In this document: in pieces, positions 43,888 to 51,255 of the stretch
Numbering within the stretch: the first letter of the stretch is position 1
Layout of the letters: every line of letters starts with the position of its first letter
Assembly (NCBI GenBank): GCA_910589055.1
Contig: CAJURN010000009.1
Span: 34,145 to 98,144 of the forward strand
From: an uncultured Muribaculaceae bacterium
GTDB taxonomy: Bacteria; Bacteroidota; Bacteroidia; Bacteroidales; Muribaculaceae
Length of the DNA stretch: 64,000 nt
Reading direction: 5' to 3'
Notes under the pieces: model-generated
Databases searched by the model: none
Told to the model about the DNA's origin: nothing
Seen by the model: the letters and a program-made list of their open reading frames with translations, nothing else
Translations under genes and position numbers: made by a program

Positions 43888-45027
43888 ATGGACCTGAAAG
43901 AAAAAATCAGCAAAGCGTTTGAAGAACGTTTTGGAAACAAAGGCACAGTGTACGCGTCGGCCGGACGCATCAACCTCATCGGCGAGCACACCGACTATAA
44001 CGGCGGATTCGTATTCCCGGGCGCCATCGACAAAGTAATCATGGCAGAAATCGCCCCCAACGGCACCGACAAAGTACGCGCTTTCTCAATCGACATCAAC
44101 GACTACGCTGAATTCGGTCTTAACGAAGAAGACGCTCCCGCTCAGTCCTGGGCACGCTATATCTTCGGTGTATGCCGTGAAATCATCAAGCGTGGCGGCA
44201 CAGTCAAAGGATTTGACACCGTATTTGCAGGCAACGTACCTCTGGGCGCCGGACTCAGCTCCTCTGCCGCTCTCGAATCCTGCTTCGCGTACGCTCTCAA
44301 CGACCTCTACAACGATAACAGCATTGATAAATTCGAGCTCGCACGCATCGGCCAGTCTACCGAGCACAACTATTGCGGCGTGATGTGCGGCATCATGGAC
44401 CAGTTTGCATCCGTATTCGGCAAGAAAGACCACCTCATGCGTCTCGACTGCCGCTCGATGGAATATGAATACTTCCCCTTCCATCCCGAAGGCCACTCGC
44501 TGGTGCTTCTTGACTCGGTTGTAAAGCACGAGCTCGCCGACTCTCCCTACAACAAGCGCCGTGCATCCTGCGAACGCGTTGCAAAGCGTCTCGGCCTTGA
44601 AACCCTCCGCGACGCCACTATGGAAATGCTTGATTCAGTCAAGAGCGACATCACAGCCGAAGACTATTTCCGCGCGAAATTCGTAATCGAGGAAAAACAG
44701 CGCGTGCTCGACGTGTGCGACGCACTCGTTGCAGGCGACTACGAAACCGTAGGCCGCTGCATGTATGAGACCCACAACGGCCTGTCGAAAGACTACGAGG
44801 TGAGCTGCGAAGAACTCGACTTCCTCAACGACATCGCCAAAGAATGTGGCGTCACCGGCTCTCGCATCATGGGCGGCGGCTTCGGCGGCTGCACAATCAA
44901 CCTGGTGAAGAACGAACTCCTTGACAAATTCGTAGCCGAAGCCAAGACACGTTTCAACGAACGCTACGGCCACGAACCCAAGGTGTATGAGGTAATCATC
45001 AGCGACGGAGCACACAAAGAAGCATAA
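43888..45027 (+). CDS. galK: Galactokinase
   Basis: A 379-residue GHMP kinase that phosphorylates galactose at C1. It has the galactokinase signature GRINLIGEHTDYNGGFV, the phosphate loop PLGAGLSSSAALE, a catalytic Asp in GIMDQFASVFG and the GSRIMGGGFGGCTINLV motif. The length is standard. It heads a galactose (Leloir) operon with galE and a nucleotidyltransferase. Confidence 0.97.
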   Translation: MDLKEKISKAFEERFGNKGTVYASAGRINLIGEHTDYNGGFVFPGAIDKVIMAEIAPNGTDKVRAFSIDINDYAEFGLNEEDAPAQSWARYIFGVCREIIKRGGTVKGFDTVFAGNVPLGAGLSSSAALESCFAYALNDLYNDNSIDKFELARIGQSTEHNYCGVMCGIMDQFASVFGKKDHLMRLDCRSMEYEYFPFHPEGHSLVLLDSVVKHELADSPYNKRRASCERVAKRLGLETLRDATMEMLDSVKSDITAEDYFRAKFVIEEKQRVLDVCDALVAGDYETVGRCMYETHNGLSKDYEVSCEELDFLNDIAKECGVTGSRIMGGGFGGCTINLVKNELLDKFVAEAKTRFNERYGHEPKVYEVIISDGAHKEA

Positions 45028-45042
45028 ACAGATCAAGAAAAA

Positions 45043-45076
45043 TACGTCCGGATTGATTCCCGGAAATCCGGACGTA
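45043..45076. other. Intercistronic hairpin between galK and galE
   Basis: A perfect 12-bp stem (45043-45054 with 45065-45076). On the plus strand no T run follows, so it is more likely an mRNA processing or stability element than a terminator. Confidence 0.6.
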
Positions 45077-45099
45077 CACATATAATCCAATAATACTCT

Positions 45100-46128
45100 A
45101 TGAGTAAAGAAACTGTTCTCATATCCGGAGGTGCCGGATACATAGGTTCGCACACCACTGTGGCTCTCGTCGAGGCCGGATACGACGTGGTGGTAATTGA
45201 CAATTTTTCAAACTCCGAAGCAGGAGCCATCGAAGGCGTTGAGAAAATCCTCGGACGCAAAATCACTTTCGAGAAAATCGACACCTGCGATAAGGACGCC
45301 CTCCGCGGAGTGTTTGAACGCCATCAGTTCAACACCGTGATTCATTTCGCAGCCTACAAAGCCGTGGGCGAATCCATGGCCGAGCCGCTGAAGTACTACC
45401 AGAACAATCTGGTGTCGTTTATGAACATTGTTGAGATGATGAAGGAATTCAACCGTCCCAGCATCCTGTTCTCGTCGTCGGCTACCGTCTACGGCGATGC
45501 CGAAACCCTTCCCGTAACCGAGCAGACACCCCGCCAGCCGGCAACCTCGCCCTATGGCAACACCAAGCAGATTGCCGAGGACATCCTGCGCGACTGCTGC
45601 CGCGCCTATGAACGCCTGTACGGTATTGCACTGCGCTACTTCAATCCCATCGGCGCACATCCTTCGGCTCTCATCGGCGAACTTCCGCGCGGTGTGCCCA
45701 ACAACCTCCTGCCTTTCGTCACCCAGACAGCGGCAGGTATCCGCGAGCGCCTGAGCGTTTTCGGCAACGATTACGACACTCCTGACGGAACATGTCTGCG
45801 CGACTATATCGACGTCGTAGACCTCGCCAAGGCACACGTTGCCGCAGTTGACCGCATGACAGCAGGCAAGATGGACGAGAAATATGAGATTTTCAACGTC
45901 GGCACAGGCAGCCCTGTATCGGTGCTCGAACTTCTCACCCGCTTCGAGGCCGTAAACGACCTCAAACTACCCTACACCATCGTAGGACGTCGCCCCGGCG
46001 ATGTGCCCGCAGTATGGGCCGACACATCCTACGCCAACAAGGTGCTCGGATGGAAAGCCGAACGTCCGCTCGACGACACCCTGCGCGCAGCATGGGCATG
46101 GGAGAAAAGAATCCGTAACATTAAATAA
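45100..46128 (+). CDS. galE: UDP-glucose 4-epimerase
   Basis: A 342-residue extended SDR. It has the NAD motif GGAGYIGSH near the start, VIDNFSNS, HFAAYKAVGES, the SSSATVYGDAE Ser and the catalytic YGNTKQIAE (YxxxK). It interconverts UDP-galactose and UDP-glucose. It lies 72 nt after galK and 17 nt before the nucleotidyltransferase, so the three are one unit for galactose use and sugar nucleotide supply. Confidence 0.96.
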   Translation: MSKETVLISGGAGYIGSHTTVALVEAGYDVVVIDNFSNSEAGAIEGVEKILGRKITFEKIDTCDKDALRGVFERHQFNTVIHFAAYKAVGESMAEPLKYYQNNLVSFMNIVEMMKEFNRPSILFSSSATVYGDAETLPVTEQTPRQPATSPYGNTKQIAEDILRDCCRAYERLYGIALRYFNPIGAHPSALIGELPRGVPNNLLPFVTQTAAGIRERLSVFGNDYDTPDGTCLRDYIDVVDLAKAHVAAVDRMTAGKMDEKYEIFNVGTGSPVSVLELLTRFEAVNDLKLPYTIVGRRPGDVPAVWADTSYANKVLGWKAERPLDDTLRAAWAWEKRIRNIK

Positions 46129-46145
46129 AAGAATCAATCCTAAAT

Positions 46146-47057
46146 ATGAAACCCACTCTTTTTGTTCTTGCTGCCGGAATGGGCAGCCGTTACGGCGGCC
46201 TCAAGCAGCTTGATGGACTCGGCCCCAACGGCGAGACCATCATGGACTACTCCATATTCGACGCAATCCGTGCCGGATTCGGCAAGGTTGTGTTCGTGAT
46301 CCGCAAGGATTTTGAAAACGACTTCCGCGAAAAAATCCTCTCCAAATACGAAGGACGTATTCCCGTGGAAGTAGTATTCCAGTCGACCGATAAACTGCCC
46401 GAAGGCTACGCCTGCCCCGAAGACCGCACCAAGCCCTGGGGTACCAATCACGCCGTACTCATGGGTGCTGAAGCCATCAAGGAACCGTTTGCGGTAATCA
46501 ACGCCGACGACTTCTACGGCCGCGACGCCTTTGCCGTAATGGGCAAAGACCTCATGCGCGAGCGCAACCGCAAGGGTGATTACTCGATGGTAGGTTTCCG
46601 CGTGTCCAACACCATGTCGGAATACGGCTCCGTTGCCCGGGGCGTGTGCGAGAACAAGGACGGCGTGCTCACCTCTGTTGTTGAACGCACTGCAATATCC
46701 TACAATCCCGACCACGACATTGTTTTCACCGACGAGAACGGCGTGGAGCAGAAGCTCGCACCCAACACCCCCGTGTCGATGAACTTCTGGGGCTTCACCC
46801 CCGACTATTTTGACTTCGCCGGACGCGAGTTCCGCCGCTTCCTCGATGCCAAACTCACCACTCCCAAGGCCGAGATGACAATTCCCGACTGCATAGACCC
46901 GCTTATCAAATCGGGCGAGGCTTCGGTGAAGGTGCTCGACACCGATTCCAAGTGGTTCGGAGTGACATACAGCGCCGACCGTCCCGCCGTAGTTGCAAAA
47001 CTTCAGGCACTCGTCGACGCCGGAGAATATCCCACTCCGCTTTTCCCCAAAGCATAA
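46146..47057 (+). CDS. Sugar-phosphate nucleotidyltransferase
   Basis: A 303-residue enzyme with the nucleotidyltransferase start LAAGMGSRYGGLKQLDGLGP, the product-site NADDFYGRDAF and PVSMNFWGFTP. The substrate is not certain. It directly follows galE in an operon with no galT, so it may convert galactose-1-phosphate or glucose-1-phosphate to a UDP-sugar. It is shorter than GalU-type enzymes of other phyla in places. A strong terminator follows. Confidence 0.85.
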   Translation: MKPTLFVLAAGMGSRYGGLKQLDGLGPNGETIMDYSIFDAIRAGFGKVVFVIRKDFENDFREKILSKYEGRIPVEVVFQSTDKLPEGYACPEDRTKPWGTNHAVLMGAEAIKEPFAVINADDFYGRDAFAVMGKDLMRERNRKGDYSMVGFRVSNTMSEYGSVARGVCENKDGVLTSVVERTAISYNPDHDIVFTDENGVEQKLAPNTPVSMNFWGFTPDYFDFAGREFRRFLDAKLTTPKAEMTIPDCIDPLIKSGEASVKVLDTDSKWFGVTYSADRPAVVAKLQALVDAGEYPTPLFPKA

Positions 47058-47080
47058 TAATAACTTTTCATAGATTTTAG

Positions 47081-47118
47081 AGAGACCGGAGGGTTGTGAA
47101 ACCATCCGGTCTCTTTTT
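47081..47118 (+). terminator. Terminator of the gal operon
   Basis: AGAGACCGGA (47081-47090) pairs with TCCGGTCTCT (47105-47114), with an inner GGTT/AACC, then TTTT. Confidence 0.9.
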
Positions 47119-47187
47119 GTTGAAAAAGTGTTGACATCTTCGGGGGATAAACAGCCTGACACGCACGGAAATTTGAATAATTCTGGT

Positions 47188-47195
47188 TAAATTTG
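47188..47195 (+). promoter_or_regulatory. -7 box of mutL
   Basis: TAAATTTG, with only 9 nt between it and the ATG at 47205, so the mRNA leader would be nearly absent. The -33 is unclear. Confidence 0.5.
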
Positions 47196-47204
47196 CATCC
47201 AGAT

Positions 47205-49169
47205 ATGAACAGTGACGTAATCAAACTCCTTCCCGACTCCGTGGCAAACCAGATTGCCGCCGGAGAGGTAATCCAGCGGCCCGCTTCCGTAATCAAGGAA
47301 CTTGTGGAAAATGCGGTGGACGCCGGAGCGACCAACATACAGATTATTCTCAAAGACGCCGGACGCACCCTGATACAGGTTGTGGACGACGGTTGCGGCA
47401 TGTCGCCTGCCGATGCCCGCATGGCCTTCGAACGCCATGCGACAAGCAAGATCAGCGATGCCTCCGACCTTTTCCACCTCCACACAATGGGCTTCCGCGG
47501 GGAAGCATTACCTTCGGTTGCAGCCGTGGCACAGATTGACCTGCGCACGATGCGCCACGGCGACAGCGTGGGCACACGACTGCTGCTGTCCGAATCGAAA
47601 TTCGAGAGCCAGGAGCCTTGCCCCTGCGTGCCGGGAACAAATCTGATGGTGAAAAACATCTTTTTCCACATGCCGGCACGAAGGAAATTTCTCAAGAAGG
47701 ATTCCGTTGAACTGAACCACATCCTGAGAGAATTCGAGCGGCTTGCGCTGGTGAACACGTCGATAGACTTCACGCTCATCCACAACGACGTGACCCTGCA
47801 TCAGTTTCAACGCAGCACATTCAAGCAACGCATCGGCGCGCTGTTCGGAAAAAGTCTCGAAAGTCACATCGCAGCCATCGGCACGGAGACCTCCCTTGTG
47901 AAAATCTCCGGTTTTGTCGGCATACCGGCCTACGCCAAGAAGCGCGGCGCGCAGCAATTTTTCTTTGTCAACGGCCGAAACATGCGCCATCCCTACTTCC
48001 ACAAGGCGGTGATGAGCTGCTACGAGCACCTGATTTCATCCGATTCGCAGCCTTCGTATTTCATCAACTTCGAAGTTGATCCGGCCACAATCGACGTCAA
48101 TATACACCCACAGAAGCATGAGATAAAATTCGAGCACGAACAGGCTATCTGGCAGATTCTCATCGCCGCCATACGAGAATCGCTCGGTAAAATCCATGCC
48201 GCCGGAGCTCTCGACTTCGACATGGCCGATGCGCCGGATATTCCGCTGTTCAATCCCGACGATTCGCCCGAGACTCCGAAAATCGACATTGACACCGAAT
48301 ACGACCCCTTCAATATAGCACCCTCTCCCGTACCGGGCTTTACCCGCCGCGAATCTTCGGCAAACGGAGGTGGCGGCAGCCATGCCGCAAGCGCCTACCG
48401 CCCGGCATCCGACCGTCAGCATCCCGTGCACGACTGGGAAAAATTGTACGAAAATTTCAGCCGCGAGCGCGACACCACGCTTGCGGGCGTGAGAAGTTCG
48501 GCAATGAACGATGCGCCGGAAGACCCGCTGCCGGGTCAAGGCTTGGCATCTTCGGACAACGATACTCTGTTTGAAAATGAAAGTCAGCAGAGCGCCCAGT
48601 CGTCATGTATGCAGATTGGCGCATCGTACATCGCAACGCCGTCACGCTCCGGATTGCTGCTGATCGACCAAAACCGCGCTCACATCCGGATTCAGTACGA
48701 CCGAATCATCGAAACACTCTCCTCCGGCGCCTCGCTCACGAGCCAGCAGGTAATGTTTCCAGAAAGCATCGACCTCTCTCCGGCTCAGAACGCCACACTC
48801 AGCTCAATCGAAGACCTCATGCCCACTTTGGGATTCGACATATCTTACCTTGGCGATTCCACCTGGGCCATCAACGGGTATCCGAATTTCCTTGGCGACG
48901 CCAATCCCGCGCAGGCACTGACCGACATAATCGAGACAGCCTCGGCCGAGGGCGACTTGCCCGACCGACAGGAAATTCTGAAGCCGCTTGCCCTGTCAAT
49001 GGCCCGGTCTTCGGCAATTCGCCGCGGAAGCCCCTTGTCGGCAACCGAAATGGAAACCATCGTGGCCGACCTTTTCCGCGCATCCGAACCCGACCACACG
49101 CCCGACGGATTGCCCGTGATAGCAACGGTGACTCTCGAAGATATGGCCTCGATGCTTGCTAAAGAATGA
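47205..49169 (+). CDS. mutL: DNA mismatch repair protein MutL with degenerate endonuclease motifs
   Basis: A 654-residue protein. The N-terminal GHKL ATPase (1-330) is intact: VIKELVENAVDAGA, DDGCGM, FERHATSKI, GFRGEAL, NGRNMRHPYF and VNIHPQKHEIKF. A long linker (about 350-470) leads to the dimerisation domain. The canonical DQHAxxE metal motif reads DQNRAHIR at 488-495, and the CPHGRP motif reads TPDGLP at 632-637. So the residues that make MutL an endonuclease in most bacteria are missing. It should still couple MutS to downstream factors. The DUF6377 gene follows after 7 nt. Confidence 0.95.
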   Translation: MNSDVIKLLPDSVANQIAAGEVIQRPASVIKELVENAVDAGATNIQIILKDAGRTLIQVVDDGCGMSPADARMAFERHATSKISDASDLFHLHTMGFRGEALPSVAAVAQIDLRTMRHGDSVGTRLLLSESKFESQEPCPCVPGTNLMVKNIFFHMPARRKFLKKDSVELNHILREFERLALVNTSIDFTLIHNDVTLHQFQRSTFKQRIGALFGKSLESHIAAIGTETSLVKISGFVGIPAYAKKRGAQQFFFVNGRNMRHPYFHKAVMSCYEHLISSDSQPSYFINFEVDPATIDVNIHPQKHEIKFEHEQAIWQILIAAIRESLGKIHAAGALDFDMADAPDIPLFNPDDSPETPKIDIDTEYDPFNIAPSPVPGFTRRESSANGGGGSHAASAYRPASDRQHPVHDWEKLYENFSRERDTTLAGVRSSAMNDAPEDPLPGQGLASSDNDTLFENESQQSAQSSCMQIGASYIATPSRSGLLLIDQNRAHIRIQYDRIIETLSSGASLTSQQVMFPESIDLSPAQNATLSSIEDLMPTLGFDISYLGDSTWAINGYPNFLGDANPAQALTDIIETASAEGDLPDRQEILKPLALSMARSSAIRRGSPLSATEMETIVADLFRASEPDHTPDGLPVIATVTLEDMASMLAKE

Positions 49170-49176
49170 AACCTCA

Positions 49177-50727
49177 ATGACACTCCGGCTCCTTGTCATA
49201 TCGCTATGTCTGTTCTCGGGAATATTCGCATCCCGGGCTCAGACACCGCATGAAATGGCCGAAAAGGCACTCGGCGAACTTGACCGCGTGCTCGACCGGC
49301 GCAGCGAATACATAAGTCAACGGCAAAATGCCATAGACTCCCTGATAGAAGTGTGGAAACAGCACCCCGACGACGGATGCACACTTCTGAAAATCGCCGA
49401 CCGATACACCTCGTTCAACAACGACTCCGCCCTGCACTACCTCCGGATAGGAAAAAAGAGATACGCCGGAACAACGGCCGGACAGGAGTTCCGCTGGAAA
49501 TATGCGTCGCTGCTCCCTCTGGCGGGATTCTACGAAACTGCCGAAAAAGAGTTCTACTCAATCCGGCCTGATGAAATAGCCAAGTGGCAACAGGCTTCCT
49601 ACCTCGCCGCCGGTACGCAGATGCACAGCTATATCGCCGCCTCTTTCCGCAACTATCCGGAAATCGTGGCCGCACATACCGACAGCATGACCGTGTTGCA
49701 ACGCCGACTGCTTGATATCCTGCCGACCGACGGCAATCAATATAAATTTCTTCTGGGCGAATACTACTTCATGCAGGGTGCCCATGACCGAGCACGGCCT
49801 CTGCTCGAAGAAACCGTTGACTCCGAACCTGTGTCAAGCAACCTGCGTGCGCGTGCAGCACATCACCTGTCGTCCATAGCACGAGCCGACAGCATAGCCG
49901 ACCTGCACATCTACTATCTGGCACTTTCAGCCACTGCTGACGTGGTTTCGGCCACGCGCGAGACAATCTCGCTCCAGGAGCTCGGAAGCGCATGCCGCGA
50001 CACCAACATCCGTCGCGCCCACTCCTACCTGTCCAATGCGATGGCAAACGCCGTAGAATGTGGGGCTTCCGTGAGAATGATTGACACCTCCCAGGCTCTG
50101 CCCATCATCGAGCGCGCCCACAGCGCCAGCATCAAGAGCTGGCGAAAAACGGCCTACATAGTCATTGCCGCAATGGCTGTGCTGATGCTTGTGCTCATCG
50201 CCACCCTGCTTCTTCTTCGCAAAGAGATGCGCAAGATGGCCCGGCTGCAGGACTCTCTGCGCAACGCAAACCGAATCAAAGAAGTGTACATATCGCAGTT
50301 CCTACGCCTGTGTTCCATCTACATGGACAAGCTGAATCAGTTCTGCAAGATTGCCACTCGCAAACTTGCCGCCGGGCAAGCCGACGAATTGTACCGCATG
50401 ACAAAGTCGGGCAAGTTTGTCGAAGAACAGAGCCATGAGTTCTATGAAGTATTCGACCACGCTTTCCTGCATATCTATCCGGATTTCGTTGCCGAGGTGA
50501 ACAAGTTGCTGCGCCCCGACCAGCAGATTGAACTGCGCGACGGCGAGCTGATGAATACCGACCTCCGCATACTTGCGTTCATGCGTCTCGGCATCCAGGA
50601 AAGTGCCCGGATTGCGCAAGTGTTGAATTATTCTCTCAACACCATCTATAATTACCGCAACAGACTCAAGGCAAAGGCCAGAGATAAGGATAATTTTGAG
50701 TCACAAATCATGAAAATAGGCTCTTGA
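49177..50727 (+). CDS. DUF6377 membrane-anchored regulator, copy 1
   Basis: A 516-residue protein: a signal peptide (MTLRLLVISLCLFSGIFA), a periplasmic TPR-like helical domain (about 25-320), one membrane helix (about 330-350), a coiled-coil, and a cytoplasmic domain ending in a LuxR-like helix-turn-helix (DLRILAFMRLGIQESARIAQVLNYSLNTIYNYRNRLK, cited by its ends). It could sense a periplasmic signal and bind DNA from the membrane. It is paralogous to 55081-56643, most clearly in the last 160 residues. It starts 7 nt after mutL. A candidate ncRNA with its own promoter follows. Confidence 0.86.
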   Translation: MTLRLLVISLCLFSGIFASRAQTPHEMAEKALGELDRVLDRRSEYISQRQNAIDSLIEVWKQHPDDGCTLLKIADRYTSFNNDSALHYLRIGKKRYAGTTAGQEFRWKYASLLPLAGFYETAEKEFYSIRPDEIAKWQQASYLAAGTQMHSYIAASFRNYPEIVAAHTDSMTVLQRRLLDILPTDGNQYKFLLGEYYFMQGAHDRARPLLEETVDSEPVSSNLRARAAHHLSSIARADSIADLHIYYLALSATADVVSATRETISLQELGSACRDTNIRRAHSYLSNAMANAVECGASVRMIDTSQALPIIERAHSASIKSWRKTAYIVIAAMAVLMLVLIATLLLLRKEMRKMARLQDSLRNANRIKEVYISQFLRLCSIYMDKLNQFCKIATRKLAAGQADELYRMTKSGKFVEEQSHEFYEVFDHAFLHIYPDFVAEVNKLLRPDQQIELRDGELMNTDLRILAFMRLGIQESARIAQVLNYSLNTIYNYRNRLKAKARDKDNFESQIMKIGS

Positions 50728-50773
50728 AACCCTGACAATGATTTAGACAAAAGCGAATCCCCGTTTTTACTAA

Positions 50774-50799
50774 ACGCAGGATAATCAAGGCATTAACAT
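50774..50799 (+). promoter_or_regulatory. Shared upstream motif of ncRNA 1
   Basis: ACGCAGGATAATCAAGGCAT, then TAACAT. It aligns, with small gaps, with ACGCTGATAACAAAACATTA followed by CAT upstream of ncRNA 2. A candidate binding site for the DUF6377 proteins. Confidence 0.4.
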
Positions 50800-50862
50800 T
50801 ATATAACTTCTAAAAGTGTCTATACAACACTCATACTGTGGTGAAATCCGGATTTTTTGTTG

Positions 50863-50870
50863 TATCTTTG
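50863..50870 (+). promoter_or_regulatory. -7 box of ncRNA 1
   Basis: TATCTTTG. The expected -33 position reads GTGGTG, a weak match, so an activator may be needed. Confidence 0.5.
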
Positions 50871-50875
50871 TAGTG

Positions 50876-51105
50876 CAAAAGAAAGAATAACAGATTTCAA
50901 AATTCAGTTTTAGGGTTAGTATAGATTGTTAGTATTCAACAAAAAACATTAGTTTTTGCAACGACTCCACATGGTCGGCTTTGTAGTCCGCCGGAAGCAC
51001 CGGGCAAAAACATCGAAAAATGTGTTTTATGTTAGTTATGTAATTGTTTTAAGTCATTAAAACGCAGCAGGATGTCCTCGTGAGAAGACATCCTGTCTTG
51101 TTTTT
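50876..51105 (+). ncRNA. Candidate ncRNA 1, partner of DUF6377 copy 1
   Basis: A transcription unit of about 230 nt in a 528-bp gap. It begins after the TATCTTTG box and ends at the terminator 51068-51105. Its 5' block (ATAACAG at 50887 and onward) and 3' block (TTATGTAATTGTTTTAAGTC, 51036-51055) have counterparts in ncRNA 2. About 100 nt in the middle are unique. The terminator loop is CTCGTGAGAA, identical to ncRNA 2. A 29-codon frame (50971-51060) exists but has no match in ncRNA 2. The remaining gap to 51183 shows nothing else. Confidence 0.6.
51068..51105 (+). terminator. Terminator of ncRNA 1
   Basis: CAGGATGTC (51068-51076) pairs with GACATCCTG (51087-51095) around the loop CTCGTGAGAA, then TCTTGTTTTT. 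Confidence 0.85.
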
Positions 51106-51183
51106 ATACAGTCCGGGGAGGAGGGTCAGGCAAAGAGGCAATAGGTCATTGCCTCCGGCAGGTAAGATGATACTCACAACACT

Positions 51184-51233
51184 CGGCAAAGCTAAAATAA
51201 ATTTTGCTTTGCCCTCGCTTATCCGTATCTTTG
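51184..51233 (+). promoter_or_regulatory. SLC13 transporter promoter with palindrome over the -33 (copy 2)
   Basis: TTTG at 51203-51206, 19 nt, TATCTTTG at 51226-51233. The inverted repeat GCAAAGCTAAAAT/ATTTTGCTTTGC spans 51186-51212. It matches the guaA promoter block at 46 of 50 positions. Confidence 0.75.
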
Positions 51234-51255
51234 CATAAAATTTCACATTGATAAT

